A stretch of DNA of 64,000 nucleotides from Legionella anisa (lineage in GTDB: Bacteria > Pseudomonadota > Gammaproteobacteria > Legionellales > Legionellaceae). Within the stretch, counting starts at the first letter, position 1, and every line of letters starts with the position of its first letter. The position numbers and the translations under genes were made by a program. Shown one piece after another: positions 43,543-50,944 of the stretch. The notes beneath the pieces were generated by a model. The model saw only the letters and a program-made list of their open reading frames with translations. It was not told the origin of the DNA and did no database searches. Location of the stretch: the NCBI RefSeq assembly GCF_001467525.1, contig NZ_LNXS01000054.1, positions 16,998-80,997 on the forward strand, given 5' to 3'.

Positions 43543-43766
43543 CGTTGATCCGTCGTATAGGCGAGGAAATCTACATTGATAAAGGCCGAATTAAAGTGCT
43601 TGTAATCTCTGAGAACGAGGGACTTATCAAACTTGGCATAGAAGCCCCGCGGCATGTAGACATTGAGAGGAAGGAAGTCTTTATCCGCAAATCCGTTGCG
43701 CAACACACACTGGCACAGGCTCTAAGAAATAATTGTTCAGAACAGTCAGGAGGCGAGCATGCCTAG
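43536..43766 (+). CDS. lvrC: CsrA-family RNA-binding regulator LvrC
   Basis: 76 residues; CsrA proteins are usually 60-70. Key features are MLTLIRRIGEEIYI at the N-terminus (Leu4 and Arg6 positions used in RNA contact), IKLGIEAPRHVDIERKEVF (the VxxxRxE segment containing the second RNA-contact Arg) and a helical tail. CsrA dimers bind GGA in hairpin loops near ribosome sites. The gene sits after lvrB with a 7-base overlap and before the first transfer gene with an 8-base overlap; AAGGAGGAAA precedes the start. In Legionella islands this homologue influences the element's excision and copy state. The C-terminal tail (LAQALRNNCSEQSGGEHA) is longer than in housekeeping CsrA. Confidence 0.93.
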   Translation: MLTLIRRIGEEIYIDKGRIKVLVISENEGLIKLGIEAPRHVDIERKEVFIRKSVAQHTLAQALRNNCSEQSGGEHA

Positions 43767-44172
43767 AAAAACGATACTATGCAGCCTTGTTTTATGTGTC
43801 TTGCACGTTCATGCCGCTAATATCACACAAGTAAGCCGCTATGCCACGGTCAATAATCAACCATTAGCAGCCCAAATTAATCCATTAAGAACAGTTCAGC
43901 AGATTCATTTTCCTGCCTCAATTCAAACCATAGGTGAAGCTGTTAATTACTGGCTACGTTATTCCGGTTATCACCTTGCCCCCAAGGAAAAACAAAGCGA
44001 AAGCCTGCAGCAAATATTTCAACAACCATTACCACAGGTCAGTAGAAATCTTGGACCTTTAACGATCGAGCATGGCCTGACTGTATTAGTGGGACAACAG
44101 CTATTCACTCTTAAACAAAACGATTTGTTAAGAGAGGTAAATTTTAACCTGATTGCAAGGAGAGTAGGATGA
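43759..44172 (+). CDS. PilL/PilL_N-family conjugation protein
   Basis: 137 residues with a signal peptide (about 1-19, ending VHAA). The mature part has IGEAVNYWLRYSGYHL, LPQVSRNLGPLTIEHGLTVL and LVGQQLFTL, matching the PilL N-terminal (TcpQ-like) family of PFGI-1-type islands. The protein is periplasmic or outer-membrane associated. It overlaps lvrC and is the first gene of the transfer module, the standard place of this family in such elements. Confidence 0.8.
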   Translation: MPRKTILCSLVLCVLHVHAANITQVSRYATVNNQPLAAQINPLRTVQQIHFPASIQTIGEAVNYWLRYSGYHLAPKEKQSESLQQIFQQPLPQVSRNLGPLTIEHGLTVLVGQQLFTLKQNDLLREVNFNLIARRVG

Positions 44173-44753
44173 GAAAGTATCTGGATTTTAAATGGGTTAG
44201 CCTACTTGCTTTAAATGTTTTATTGATTGTTTGTGTGTGCGTAAATAAACAATCAACCACAAATCATAATGAACTAAACACCTTTAGCAAGCAACTCGCA
44301 TCAATTCAAACCCAATTAAAACAGCCTGTAGAACAACCTGATTTATCGCCCATTACTCAAAACCTCAAACAATTAAACACGTTCATTCAGCAACTACAAA
44401 ATAAGGACGACCATCAATTAGGTGAGATGTTCACTACCGAACAAGCTGCAATAAAAAAACAACTGGAAGGCATTACCGATTTATTACGCCATTTGGATGA
44501 GACTAAACAACCTGTAAAAATGCTCCCAGTAAGTCAACTGCCTTTTAAGGTATTGAGCATAGATAGTATTCAGGAAGTTCCTGTTGCATCTATAGCCTAC
44601 AACTACAAAACCCAAGCAATGGAAAAAGGGGATGCTTTAGCTTACTGGACAGTCTTTGAAATAAACTATCCCAAGCAAACTATAGAATTTGAAAATACCG
44701 ATAAAGCTCATGTACTAGTTCACTTAAATCAACAAGAGGTGAACCATGGGTAA
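44169..44753 (+). CDS. single-pass membrane coiled-coil protein of the conjugation module
   Basis: 194 residues with one N-terminal membrane helix (~10-26, VSLLALNVLLIVCVCV), then a Gln/Leu-rich coiled-coil stretch (~40-115) and a compact C-terminal part. Both ends overlap the neighbours by 4-8 bases, so it belongs to the operon. The topology suggests a periplasmic stalk anchored in the inner membrane. I do not recognise the family. Confidence 0.75.
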   Translation: MRKYLDFKWVSLLALNVLLIVCVCVNKQSTTNHNELNTFSKQLASIQTQLKQPVEQPDLSPITQNLKQLNTFIQQLQNKDDHQLGEMFTTEQAAIKKQLEGITDLLRHLDETKQPVKMLPVSQLPFKVLSIDSIQEVPVASIAYNYKTQAMEKGDALAYWTVFEINYPKQTIEFENTDKAHVLVHLNQQEVNHG

Positions 44754-45567
44754 GCTTTCTAATCTGACTATAGGACTACTTCTAGGGCAGCAGGCCATAG
44801 CTGGTTTCTACATTCCTGGCATTGTCACCCCACTCATACAACAGACTGATAATGCCTTGGCTAGAGCTGGTCTTGCAGAATTTCATGATGAAATCATTGA
44901 AGAAAAAGAATTTCAACTGAATGACAATCAAAGAGTAGAAGCCAAAAATTGGGGCTTGAGTGAAACAGAAGAAAAACGCTATCTGCAATTAATGCAAAGC
45001 AAAAGCGGTATGTATTACAAAGATCTGCATATGACACCCGTTGATATCCTTGGACTTAATGCCAGAGATGATGTTGAACGCGAACATTTTGCAGAACTTG
45101 CAGCTCGCCAGGAAGCCCAAAAGGTGTCGCAAAATATCGCTTGGAACAATGCCTTTTACAAAGCCTATAATGAACTTTTCAAAGATGTGCCGGTGATTGG
45201 AGATTTCGATCCATCCCCCTACTCACCCTATGCCCATCAACCTATTCAATTAAAAACAGGTGAATCACTCTATTTCTTTATAAAATCTGATGATGCCGTC
45301 ACTACCATTGTACTGCAACTGATTGATGCGATTAATCGCACACCAAACACAAAGCTCAACTTGCTCTTTCTGGATATGGACAACAACGCCATACAACTAT
45401 GGGCGAACAAACATCAAATCCCTATTCAAATGGTGACTAGCCAGCAAATTACGCTAAATCCTGGCAACCAACAGTTTGAAGGCTTACCACTAACCCAGAA
45501 ACAAACCCCATTATTGTTAGTAGCCAATGGCAAAAGTTCCCAAGTCCTCGATTTAGGGAGATTTTAA
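44746..45567 (+). CDS. TIGR03759-family integrating conjugative element protein
   Basis: 273 residues with a signal peptide (~1-19). The core NWGLSETEEKRYLQLMQSKS followed by LGLNARDDVEREHFAELAAR is characteristic of TIGR03759 (PFL_4693 family): a Trp-x-Leu start, an LM-x-G-like segment, and an ER---A heptad. A C-terminal domain (LNLLFLDMDNNAIQLWANKH) follows. It is a periplasmic part of the transfer apparatus; mechanism unknown. It overlaps its neighbours by eight bases and one base. Confidence 0.85.
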   Translation: MGKLSNLTIGLLLGQQAIAGFYIPGIVTPLIQQTDNALARAGLAEFHDEIIEEKEFQLNDNQRVEAKNWGLSETEEKRYLQLMQSKSGMYYKDLHMTPVDILGLNARDDVEREHFAELAARQEAQKVSQNIAWNNAFYKAYNELFKDVPVIGDFDPSPYSPYAHQPIQLKTGESLYFFIKSDDAVTTIVLQLIDAINRTPNTKLNLLFLDMDNNAIQLWANKHQIPIQMVTSQQITLNPGNQQFEGLPLTQKQTPLLLVANGKSSQVLDLGRF

Positions 45568-45998
45568 TGATTAGGATTCTACTTTTACTGTTGGTTGCTT
45601 TGAATGTTCATAGTATGAATGAGATACCTTTAACCCTGTCACAAAGTGATGCATCATTAAAATTAAACTTATCCAGCCCAATTGGCGTACCTGCTAAGAG
45701 TAAAGCAACCCCAGGCAAAATCAGCCGCAAGACATTGGATACCAATCTGTTAAATATGTCCTTGTTTGTCATAGGTGCAGATAAAACATCCACCCAATGG
45801 TTAGAACAACATCAAGAACAATTAAAATCCATGCAAGCTACAGGATTCATTACCAATGTATATGACTTTGAAACCATTGTGGCTTTGCAAGAAAAATTCA
45901 AATTACCCTTATTACCCGTCAATGTTGATCCGCTTATGGATTACATCCACGAACAACATTACCCCTTAATTATTGCTGAGGGGGCTGTATGGCAGTAA
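45567..45998 (+). CDS. TIGR03765/PFL_4695-family integrating conjugative element protein
   Basis: 143 residues with a short signal peptide (~1-16). The conserved section is MSLFVIGADKTSTQWLEQHQ with a later ATGFITNVYDFETI, as in the PFL_4695 family, where LF-VG-D--S--WL and a Gly-rich strand recur. GGGAG precedes the ATG. It is periplasmic and follows TIGR03759, as in related islands; the lytic transglycosylase gene that often sits between the two is absent here. Confidence 0.8.
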   Translation: MIRILLLLLVALNVHSMNEIPLTLSQSDASLKLNLSSPIGVPAKSKATPGKISRKTLDTNLLNMSLFVIGADKTSTQWLEQHQEQLKSMQATGFITNVYDFETIVALQEKFKLPLLPVNVDPLMDYIHEQHYPLIIAEGAVWQ

Positions 45999-46624
45999 AG
46001 CAATACTCCAGAAAACTGACCATGCAATTGACCATAGTGCTATTTTTAGGTTGGTTAGTAATAATCATTTGGGCGATAAGTCAATGGCTGCTGCATGACT
46101 ACCCCTATGCTTTTGAAAAAGTGAATGTCCTTGTAAACACCCAAAGAGAAGCCATTACCCCTGTATATCAAGGTTCACTTCTAGTATCCCTTCCTTTAAA
46201 TGCTGAACCAAGGTGGGCATTAACAACTATACCCTACATAAACAAATTAGCCGTTAATGATTTTTTCAAAGACTTAATTGAAAAATCACAACAATTCGTA
46301 CAGCTGATTTTATTAAGTAGCCAATGTCTATTAATCAAACTCATTATTTTGTTTGTTGCTGTGCCTTTATTTGCACTGTCTATGATCGCTGGTCTTGTTG
46401 ATGGTCTAAATCAAAGAGCAATACGCACTGCTTGTTTAGGTCGTGAATCCTCTTATGTCTTCCACAGGCTTAATCATTATTTAAAAAGAGGGCTTGTGAT
46501 TTTACTCATGCTCTGGCTTGCCCTACCTGTCAGCATCACCCCTGCCTATGTCTTTGTGCCTGTCAGCTTATTGATGAGTTTAATGGTAGCCATGACGGCC
46601 AGTCGCTTTAAGAAGTACTTATAG
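45989..46624 (+). CDS. TIGR03747-family conjugation membrane protein
   Basis: 211 residues with about four membrane segments (~15-35, ~110-135, ~165-185, ~188-205). The signature SMIAGLVDGLNQRAIRTACL followed by GRESSYVFHRL is that of TIGR03747, which in related islands sits directly after TraD. Here TraD has moved to the end of the module, so this gene follows the PFL_4695-like gene with a 10-base overlap. It is an inner-membrane component of the mating machinery. Confidence 0.88.
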   Translation: MAVKQYSRKLTMQLTIVLFLGWLVIIIWAISQWLLHDYPYAFEKVNVLVNTQREAITPVYQGSLLVSLPLNAEPRWALTTIPYINKLAVNDFFKDLIEKSQQFVQLILLSSQCLLIKLIILFVAVPLFALSMIAGLVDGLNQRAIRTACLGRESSYVFHRLNHYLKRGLVILLMLWLALPVSITPAYVFVPVSLLMSLMVAMTASRFKKYL

Positions 46625-46633
46625 GGAGAAAAC

Positions 46634-46960
46634 ATGAAACGAATACTATATCTGACCTTAATGATGATAAGCCTTCAATGCTCGGCGAACAACCCTGATT
46701 TGAATGAAACCCTGGTTCGCATCATTAACCAAATTAACGCCATCATGCCACTTCTTGATGAAGCGCAAGCACAAATAATACCCAATGTCCGTATTCAATT
46801 ACAGATTGAAGGCTTTGAAGATATGCAAGGCCAACACCATGCAGGTCTAAGAGAAGATTTGCTGAATATTCGCAATGGTCTGATTGATTACATCAACCAA
46901 CCCATCATTGAACCTCGCAAAATCAAGTCTCTGGAAATGGACTTTGTGAGGAAACCCTAA
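46634..46960 (+). CDS. RAQPRD-family integrating conjugative element protein
   Basis: 108 residues with a signal peptide (~1-18). Its body is helical with EAQAQIIPNVRIQLQIEGFE, LREDLLNIRNGLIDYINQP and a closing EPRKIKSLEMDF, corresponding to the RAQPRD family (TIGR01690), although the name-giving motif itself is not strictly kept. GGGAGAA precedes the start. It is small and periplasmic, in the expected position before TIGR03758. Confidence 0.75.
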   Translation: MKRILYLTLMMISLQCSANNPDLNETLVRIINQINAIMPLLDEAQAQIIPNVRIQLQIEGFEDMQGQHHAGLREDLLNIRNGLIDYINQPIIEPRKIKSLEMDFVRKP

Positions 46961-47226
46961 TGAGTAAAGACGAAATTGCCAGAATGTTTGCCACCACCTT
47001 TAAACAAGCAAGCAACAACATCTCGGCTCATGTCTTTTCCAGCTGTATCCGCTTTATTGCCATAGCCCTGGTAATTCTCGCGGTGATGTGGTCCGTCAAC
47101 CACATGATGGGCGCTGAGGAAAAACAACAACAGGATTACTTGCTGCGCCTTGGTTCTCGACTTGTCAGGCTCGTAATTGGCTTGATGCTCTTCATTTTAG
47201 TGTTATTTGTTAAGGAGACAATATGA
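46960..47226 (+). CDS. TIGR03758-family conjugation membrane protein
   Basis: 88 residues with two membrane helices (~27-45 and ~66-85) around a short charged loop. Length, topology and the start (KDEIARMFATTF) fit TIGR03758 (PFL_4701). Start and stop overlap the neighbours by one and four bases, suggesting translational coupling. Proposed to be a small pilus-related or channel protein. Confidence 0.8.
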   Translation: MSKDEIARMFATTFKQASNNISAHVFSSCIRFIAIALVILAVMWSVNHMMGAEEKQQQDYLLRLGSRLVRLVIGLMLFILVLFVKETI

Positions 47227-47588
47227 AAACAAAGCTTCGCTCAATCTATCTTGGTGTAGTAAGTCTATTTTATGCACCAATATTACTCGCAGATGCCTGG
47301 TTCCCTAAAATTTCTGATGCTGACAACATCGGCGATGGATCGAAAAGCATGATGTCCGTGACTGGTAATTACGTCAAACAAGGTCTGGGTTTATTGCTGT
47401 TCATCACTGCGGTCGTGACCTTTATTAAATTCATTACTACAGTACAACATGGTATTGAAGAATCAAAAAAGAACGAAGGTTCAATGGTGGCTTTCGGTAC
47501 TTTTGCTGTAATGGGTATCACCTATTTAGCTATTAGCATTGCATCAGGCTATGTGGGTTACACCATGATTACCAAGTTCAAAATATAG
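47223..47588 (+). CDS. TIGR03745-family pilin-like conjugation protein
   Basis: 121 residues: a cleavable leader (~1-24, ending LLADA), a short Gly/Ser-rich segment, and two membrane helices (~53-72 and ~90-112) separated by a charged loop (QHGIEESKKNEGS). This organisation matches TIGR03745 (PFL_4702), which resembles the processed pilin precursors of other type IV systems. It is a candidate for the major pilus subunit. Confidence 0.8.
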   Translation: MKTKLRSIYLGVVSLFYAPILLADAWFPKISDADNIGDGSKSMMSVTGNYVKQGLGLLLFITAVVTFIKFITTVQHGIEESKKNEGSMVAFGTFAVMGITYLAISIASGYVGYTMITKFKI

Positions 47589-47600
47589 GAGGTGAAACTT

Positions 47601-47963
47601 ATGAGTCAGCCTTCTTCGCGTCATCTATCACACGACTACCCTGCCTGGAAAGGTTTGAGTCTGCGTGAACTGTTTTGGATTGTCATCACCACGACTCCAG
47701 TAACTACTGTCTTTTTTGTCCTTTTGGGATACATGGCAGGGTTTCCACTAGCTTCTGGCTGTATTGGGTTTGTAGTTGGATTCATTCTATCTATTACCAT
47801 ATGGCCTAAAAGCATTGCCCGCATTAAAGAGAGCAAGCCTTATGGTTATGTGATGAAGAAAACCATCAGTTGGATGGTGCGATTAAGGCTCAAACAATCT
47901 CCCTGGATTCATTATCGGGGACGTTGGCAAAAAAATAAGTCTGTAGGAGCACCCCATGTTTGA
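47601..47963 (+). CDS. TIGR03750-family conjugal transfer protein
   Basis: 120 residues from the ATG at 47601, which has GGAGGTG six bases upstream; a GTG at 47592 in the same frame lies inside that site and is rejected. Two close membrane helices (~29-50 and ~53-72) follow the conserved KGLSLRELFW, and the tail contains RIKESKPYGYVMKK, the basic segment typical of TIGR03750 (TraL-like topology). It is an inner-membrane protein between the pilin-like and TIGR03746 genes, as expected. Confidence 0.85.
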   Translation: MSQPSSRHLSHDYPAWKGLSLRELFWIVITTTPVTTVFFVLLGYMAGFPLASGCIGFVVGFILSITIWPKSIARIKESKPYGYVMKKTISWMVRLRLKQSPWIHYRGRWQKNKSVGAPHV

Positions 47964-48612
47964 ATACTGGAGAAAAATCGACAGCCTTCATCACCATAAC
48001 CGATTATTACTGGCCTTTGTCGGTATTTTATCGATCATTGTCTTTGCTTTAGTCATCACCTTGATGATCATACCCAAACGTTATGAATTTTGGCTCAGTC
48101 CCAATATGGCTGCCAATGGTGGTTTAATGAAAGCCAGTGAAATCCCTAATGAATACGTACAAGGTTTTGTCACTTCACTGACGCCTACTCTTTACAGCTG
48201 GTCAAATCAAGGCAAGGAAGAATTTAATCGAAACATCAAAGCATTTCATTATTACTTCACACCGCGTCATGAACAATTAATGCGTGGCACCCTGGCCGCA
48301 TATAAAAACGCACAGCTCTTTGATCGTACACAAATTGTAAGTCTTTATCGTTTTATGGAGCCGCAAGACATCCAAAAAATTGGTCCTGATACCTGGGAGG
48401 TCAAAATGGTACTGCGCATTACTCAGAGATTGAAAGATAACAGTGCTATGGTAATTGCCGACAAAGTGGTTGCCTATAGTCTTCGCGTAGTCAAACTCAA
48501 TCTTTCTCGATTGCACAATCCATTCCAATTAGCGCTGGATGGCTATACCCGTCCTGAAGTGCGCTTACAAGATCTACTTGTCGATACGGAGGAACAGCAT
48601 GAAAAGCATTAA
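47956..48612 (+). CDS. TIGR03746/PFL_4703-family conjugation protein (TraE-like)
   Basis: 218 residues: a short cytosolic start, one membrane helix (~20-42) and a periplasmic domain with YEFWLSPNMAANGGLM, SLTPTLYSWSNQGKEEF and ITQRLKDNSAMVIADKVVAY. Bitopic layout and size resemble TraE/VirB8-like scaffold proteins. It overlaps the previous gene by eight bases and the next by 14. It probably links inner-membrane ATPases to the periplasmic core. Confidence 0.88.
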   Translation: MFEYWRKIDSLHHHNRLLLAFVGILSIIVFALVITLMIIPKRYEFWLSPNMAANGGLMKASEIPNEYVQGFVTSLTPTLYSWSNQGKEEFNRNIKAFHYYFTPRHEQLMRGTLAAYKNAQLFDRTQIVSLYRFMEPQDIQKIGPDTWEVKMVLRITQRLKDNSAMVIADKVVAYSLRVVKLNLSRLHNPFQLALDGYTRPEVRLQDLLVDTEEQHEKH

Positions 48613-49375
48613 AACAATCTTTCTCATTATAGGACTAAGTGTTATGAACTTAAGTTATGCCTTACAGAGTGAACATCTGGTTTGGGAAAAAGTACCTTTG
48701 AATATTGAATTGCCAGTTAATCAAGAGCGCCTGATTCAATTTCCTCAAGCAATCAAGATTATTGATCAGCAATTAAATCCTAACATTGATGCTTTAAAAG
48801 TGAAAAGTAGCCTTTATCTGAAGGCAAAGGAATCCTTTAAGGACAATCGTCTGATTGTTCAGCTTTTGCCAGAAGGTGAAGTCATCATTCTCAATCTCAA
48901 AGCAGATTCTCAAATGACGAACACCACTCCCATAGAAATACTCATTGATGATCCCAAAACAAATCATCACTCTGCCTCAAGTCAATATGAATACAATGCC
49001 ATCCAATTGACTCGATTTGCGATTCAAGCCTTGTACTCTCCAGAACGTGTCCGTGAAATCCCTGAAGGCATTTATCGTACACCAATGCAAACCCATAAAA
49101 TGATTCCACTATTTTATGGAGCCAGCATTGAAACCCATCCTCTTGCTTCATGGCGTGGAAGTAATCTCTATATCACTGCAGTTGATCTTAAAAATATGTT
49201 GAACAAGCCGCTCCATTTACAATTTTCAAACCTAATGGGGCATTGGCAAACCGCTAGTTTTTATCCTAGAAGCATACTGCCTGCACGCAATCAACATGAA
49301 AGTACCACTGTTTTCCTAGTTTCAGATCAACCTTTTACCGCAGCTCTAATGCAACAAGGGAGATTCAATCGATGA
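48599..49375 (+). CDS. TIGR03749-family conjugation protein (TraK-like)
   Basis: 258 residues from the ATG at 48599, chosen because GGAGG lies six bases upstream; the frame extends 60 bases further into the previous gene without such a site. A signal peptide (~1-22) precedes a beta-rich periplasmic protein with LQSEHLVWEKVPLNIELPVN and GASIETHPLASWRGSNLYIT, characteristic of TIGR03749 (PFL_4704). It probably forms part of the outer-membrane core with the VirB10-like and lipoprotein gene products downstream. Confidence 0.87.
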   Translation: MKSIKTIFLIIGLSVMNLSYALQSEHLVWEKVPLNIELPVNQERLIQFPQAIKIIDQQLNPNIDALKVKSSLYLKAKESFKDNRLIVQLLPEGEVIILNLKADSQMTNTTPIEILIDDPKTNHHSASSQYEYNAIQLTRFAIQALYSPERVREIPEGIYRTPMQTHKMIPLFYGASIETHPLASWRGSNLYITAVDLKNMLNKPLHLQFSNLMGHWQTASFYPRSILPARNQHESTTVFLVSDQPFTAALMQQGRFNR

Positions 49376-50631
49376 ATAAAAATAATGGCATTAAAATTTT
49401 GGCTGGTTCCGTAGTGGTTGTGGTAATTCTTATTCTCATTAACAGCCGCCAAACTACTCCTATCAATGACCCTATATCAAATCCCAACAATTTTGGTGAA
49501 GCCATTGCCAGCCAGTTCAACGATAACATTAGAGATGTTTCTGCTCGTTTATTAGAAACAGAAAAAAAATTGGAGCAGATGCATCAAGAAAATAAATCAC
49601 TACAAAAACAATTAAAACAACCTAAGACAGAATCCAACCATGGATTACGCGATGAATTAATGTCACTCAAAGAGCAAATTACTTCACTGACACAAAATCA
49701 ATCTCAAGCCTACCCTATGGAAGAAAGTACACCCAAGATATCAGGCCAAATCAAAGATCTGGATACATTGCTCGATAAAATCCCAACTGAAAACAAATTG
49801 TCAGACACCAGTGAATCTTCTGCAAAAGAAGAAGAACCAAATAAAACCCCATTTTATACCATTCCAGCAGGCAGTGATTTTAGTAAAGTGACTCTATTAT
49901 CCGCCCTAATTGGTGAAGTCCCAGTTGAAGGAAAATTGATGCAACCGTTATTTCCTTTCAATGCCATAGTCAGTCGTGGTGATTTAATGACTGCCAATGG
50001 AATGCAACTACCCGAAGAAATTACTGGCATGAAAATCAGTGGTTATGCCATAGGTGTGGGGTCCTTTTTGGATAACATCAGTTGTGTACGTGCCTATGTT
50101 ACTTCAGCGTTATTTGTCTTTGATGATGGCCACTTTGTCAGCGTTGGCCAGGAACAAATGAAAAGTTCAGCTGAGCTCGTTAACAATGACAGCATAGGCT
50201 ATCTCACCAATCAATACGGCAATCCGTGCATTAAAGGCCAATACATCACCAATGCCCCAAGAGTTCTAACTTCATTAATGATTGCTGGTGGAGTCCAAGG
50301 CGCAGGGGCCGCTTTATCTAAATGGCAAATGAGTTATCAAGCTGAAGGTGGTGAAGCCATTGCCACACCTACTGGAGAAATCACTCATTTTGCAGCTGGA
50401 GGAGCCATCAGTGAGGGCAGTCAAAAAGTAACCGAATGGCTTGAGAAAAGAATTCAAGGCAGTTTCGATATGGTGTTTGTTCCTGCCAGCATTAAATCCA
50501 ATTCAAGATTTATTCCAAACCAACTCAGTCTTCATTTCAGTCAAACCATTGCCATTGATAAAGAAAACCAAGGGAGAGTATTAGATTATGGTTACCATCA
50601 ACAAAAACACTTTGATAATGCTTTGCGCTAG
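49372..50631 (+). CDS. TIGR03752-family VirB10/TraB-like conjugation protein
   Basis: 419 residues: a membrane helix (~8-24), a long coiled coil (~40-110), a disordered Ser/Pro/Glu region (~115-160) and a C-terminal TraB/VirB10-type beta domain beginning FYTIPAGSDFSKVTLLSALI, with IGVGSFLDNISCVRAYVTSA and GGVQGAGAALSKW. Such proteins span from inner to outer membrane. Start and stop overlap the neighbours (4 and 44 bases). Confidence 0.92.
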   Translation: MNKNNGIKILAGSVVVVVILILINSRQTTPINDPISNPNNFGEAIASQFNDNIRDVSARLLETEKKLEQMHQENKSLQKQLKQPKTESNHGLRDELMSLKEQITSLTQNQSQAYPMEESTPKISGQIKDLDTLLDKIPTENKLSDTSESSAKEEEPNKTPFYTIPAGSDFSKVTLLSALIGEVPVEGKLMQPLFPFNAIVSRGDLMTANGMQLPEEITGMKISGYAIGVGSFLDNISCVRAYVTSALFVFDDGHFVSVGQEQMKSSAELVNNDSIGYLTNQYGNPCIKGQYITNAPRVLTSLMIAGGVQGAGAALSKWQMSYQAEGGEAIATPTGEITHFAAGGAISEGSQKVTEWLEKRIQGSFDMVFVPASIKSNSRFIPNQLSLHFSQTIAIDKENQGRVLDYGYHQQKHFDNALR

Positions 50632-50935
50632 TCTGGCTTTAAGTGCCTGTTCGACCGCAAAAATGTCTCAAAGCCCTATTCCTGATCAGGGTTTAACGGT
50701 TAGTCAGCTTTATCAACAAAGCATGCAACAACCTATCCAGAGGCCAGTATCACATCAGGTAAAGCTCGAAACATCAAGCGAAGAATTTAAGCAGCTTCCC
50801 AATCCAGAAGTGCCGATTCATGTGTTTGCCCATGTAGCGCAACTCGGAGATGAACAAATCATTAAACCCGGCTACACAACGCGCTTTTTTCTTTATAAAC
50901 AAAACCAGTATGCCCTGGCATCAGAACTGTATTAG
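50588..50935 (+). CDS. TIGR03751-family conjugative transfer lipoprotein
   Basis: 115 residues with a lipoprotein signal (MVTINKNTLIMLCASLALSA followed by Cys21). The mature part has a short linker, then VPIHVFAHVAQLGDEQIIKP and TTRFFLYKQNQYAL, conserved in TIGR03751. GGGAGAG lies upstream of the ATG, which is 44 bases inside the preceding gene. It is probably an outer-membrane lipoprotein (VirB7/TraV-like) stabilising the core complex. Confidence 0.88.
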   Translation: MVTINKNTLIMLCASLALSACSTAKMSQSPIPDQGLTVSQLYQQSMQQPIQRPVSHQVKLETSSEEFKQLPNPEVPIHVFAHVAQLGDEQIIKPGYTTRFFLYKQNQYALASELY

Positions 50936-50944
50936 GGAGAACGG

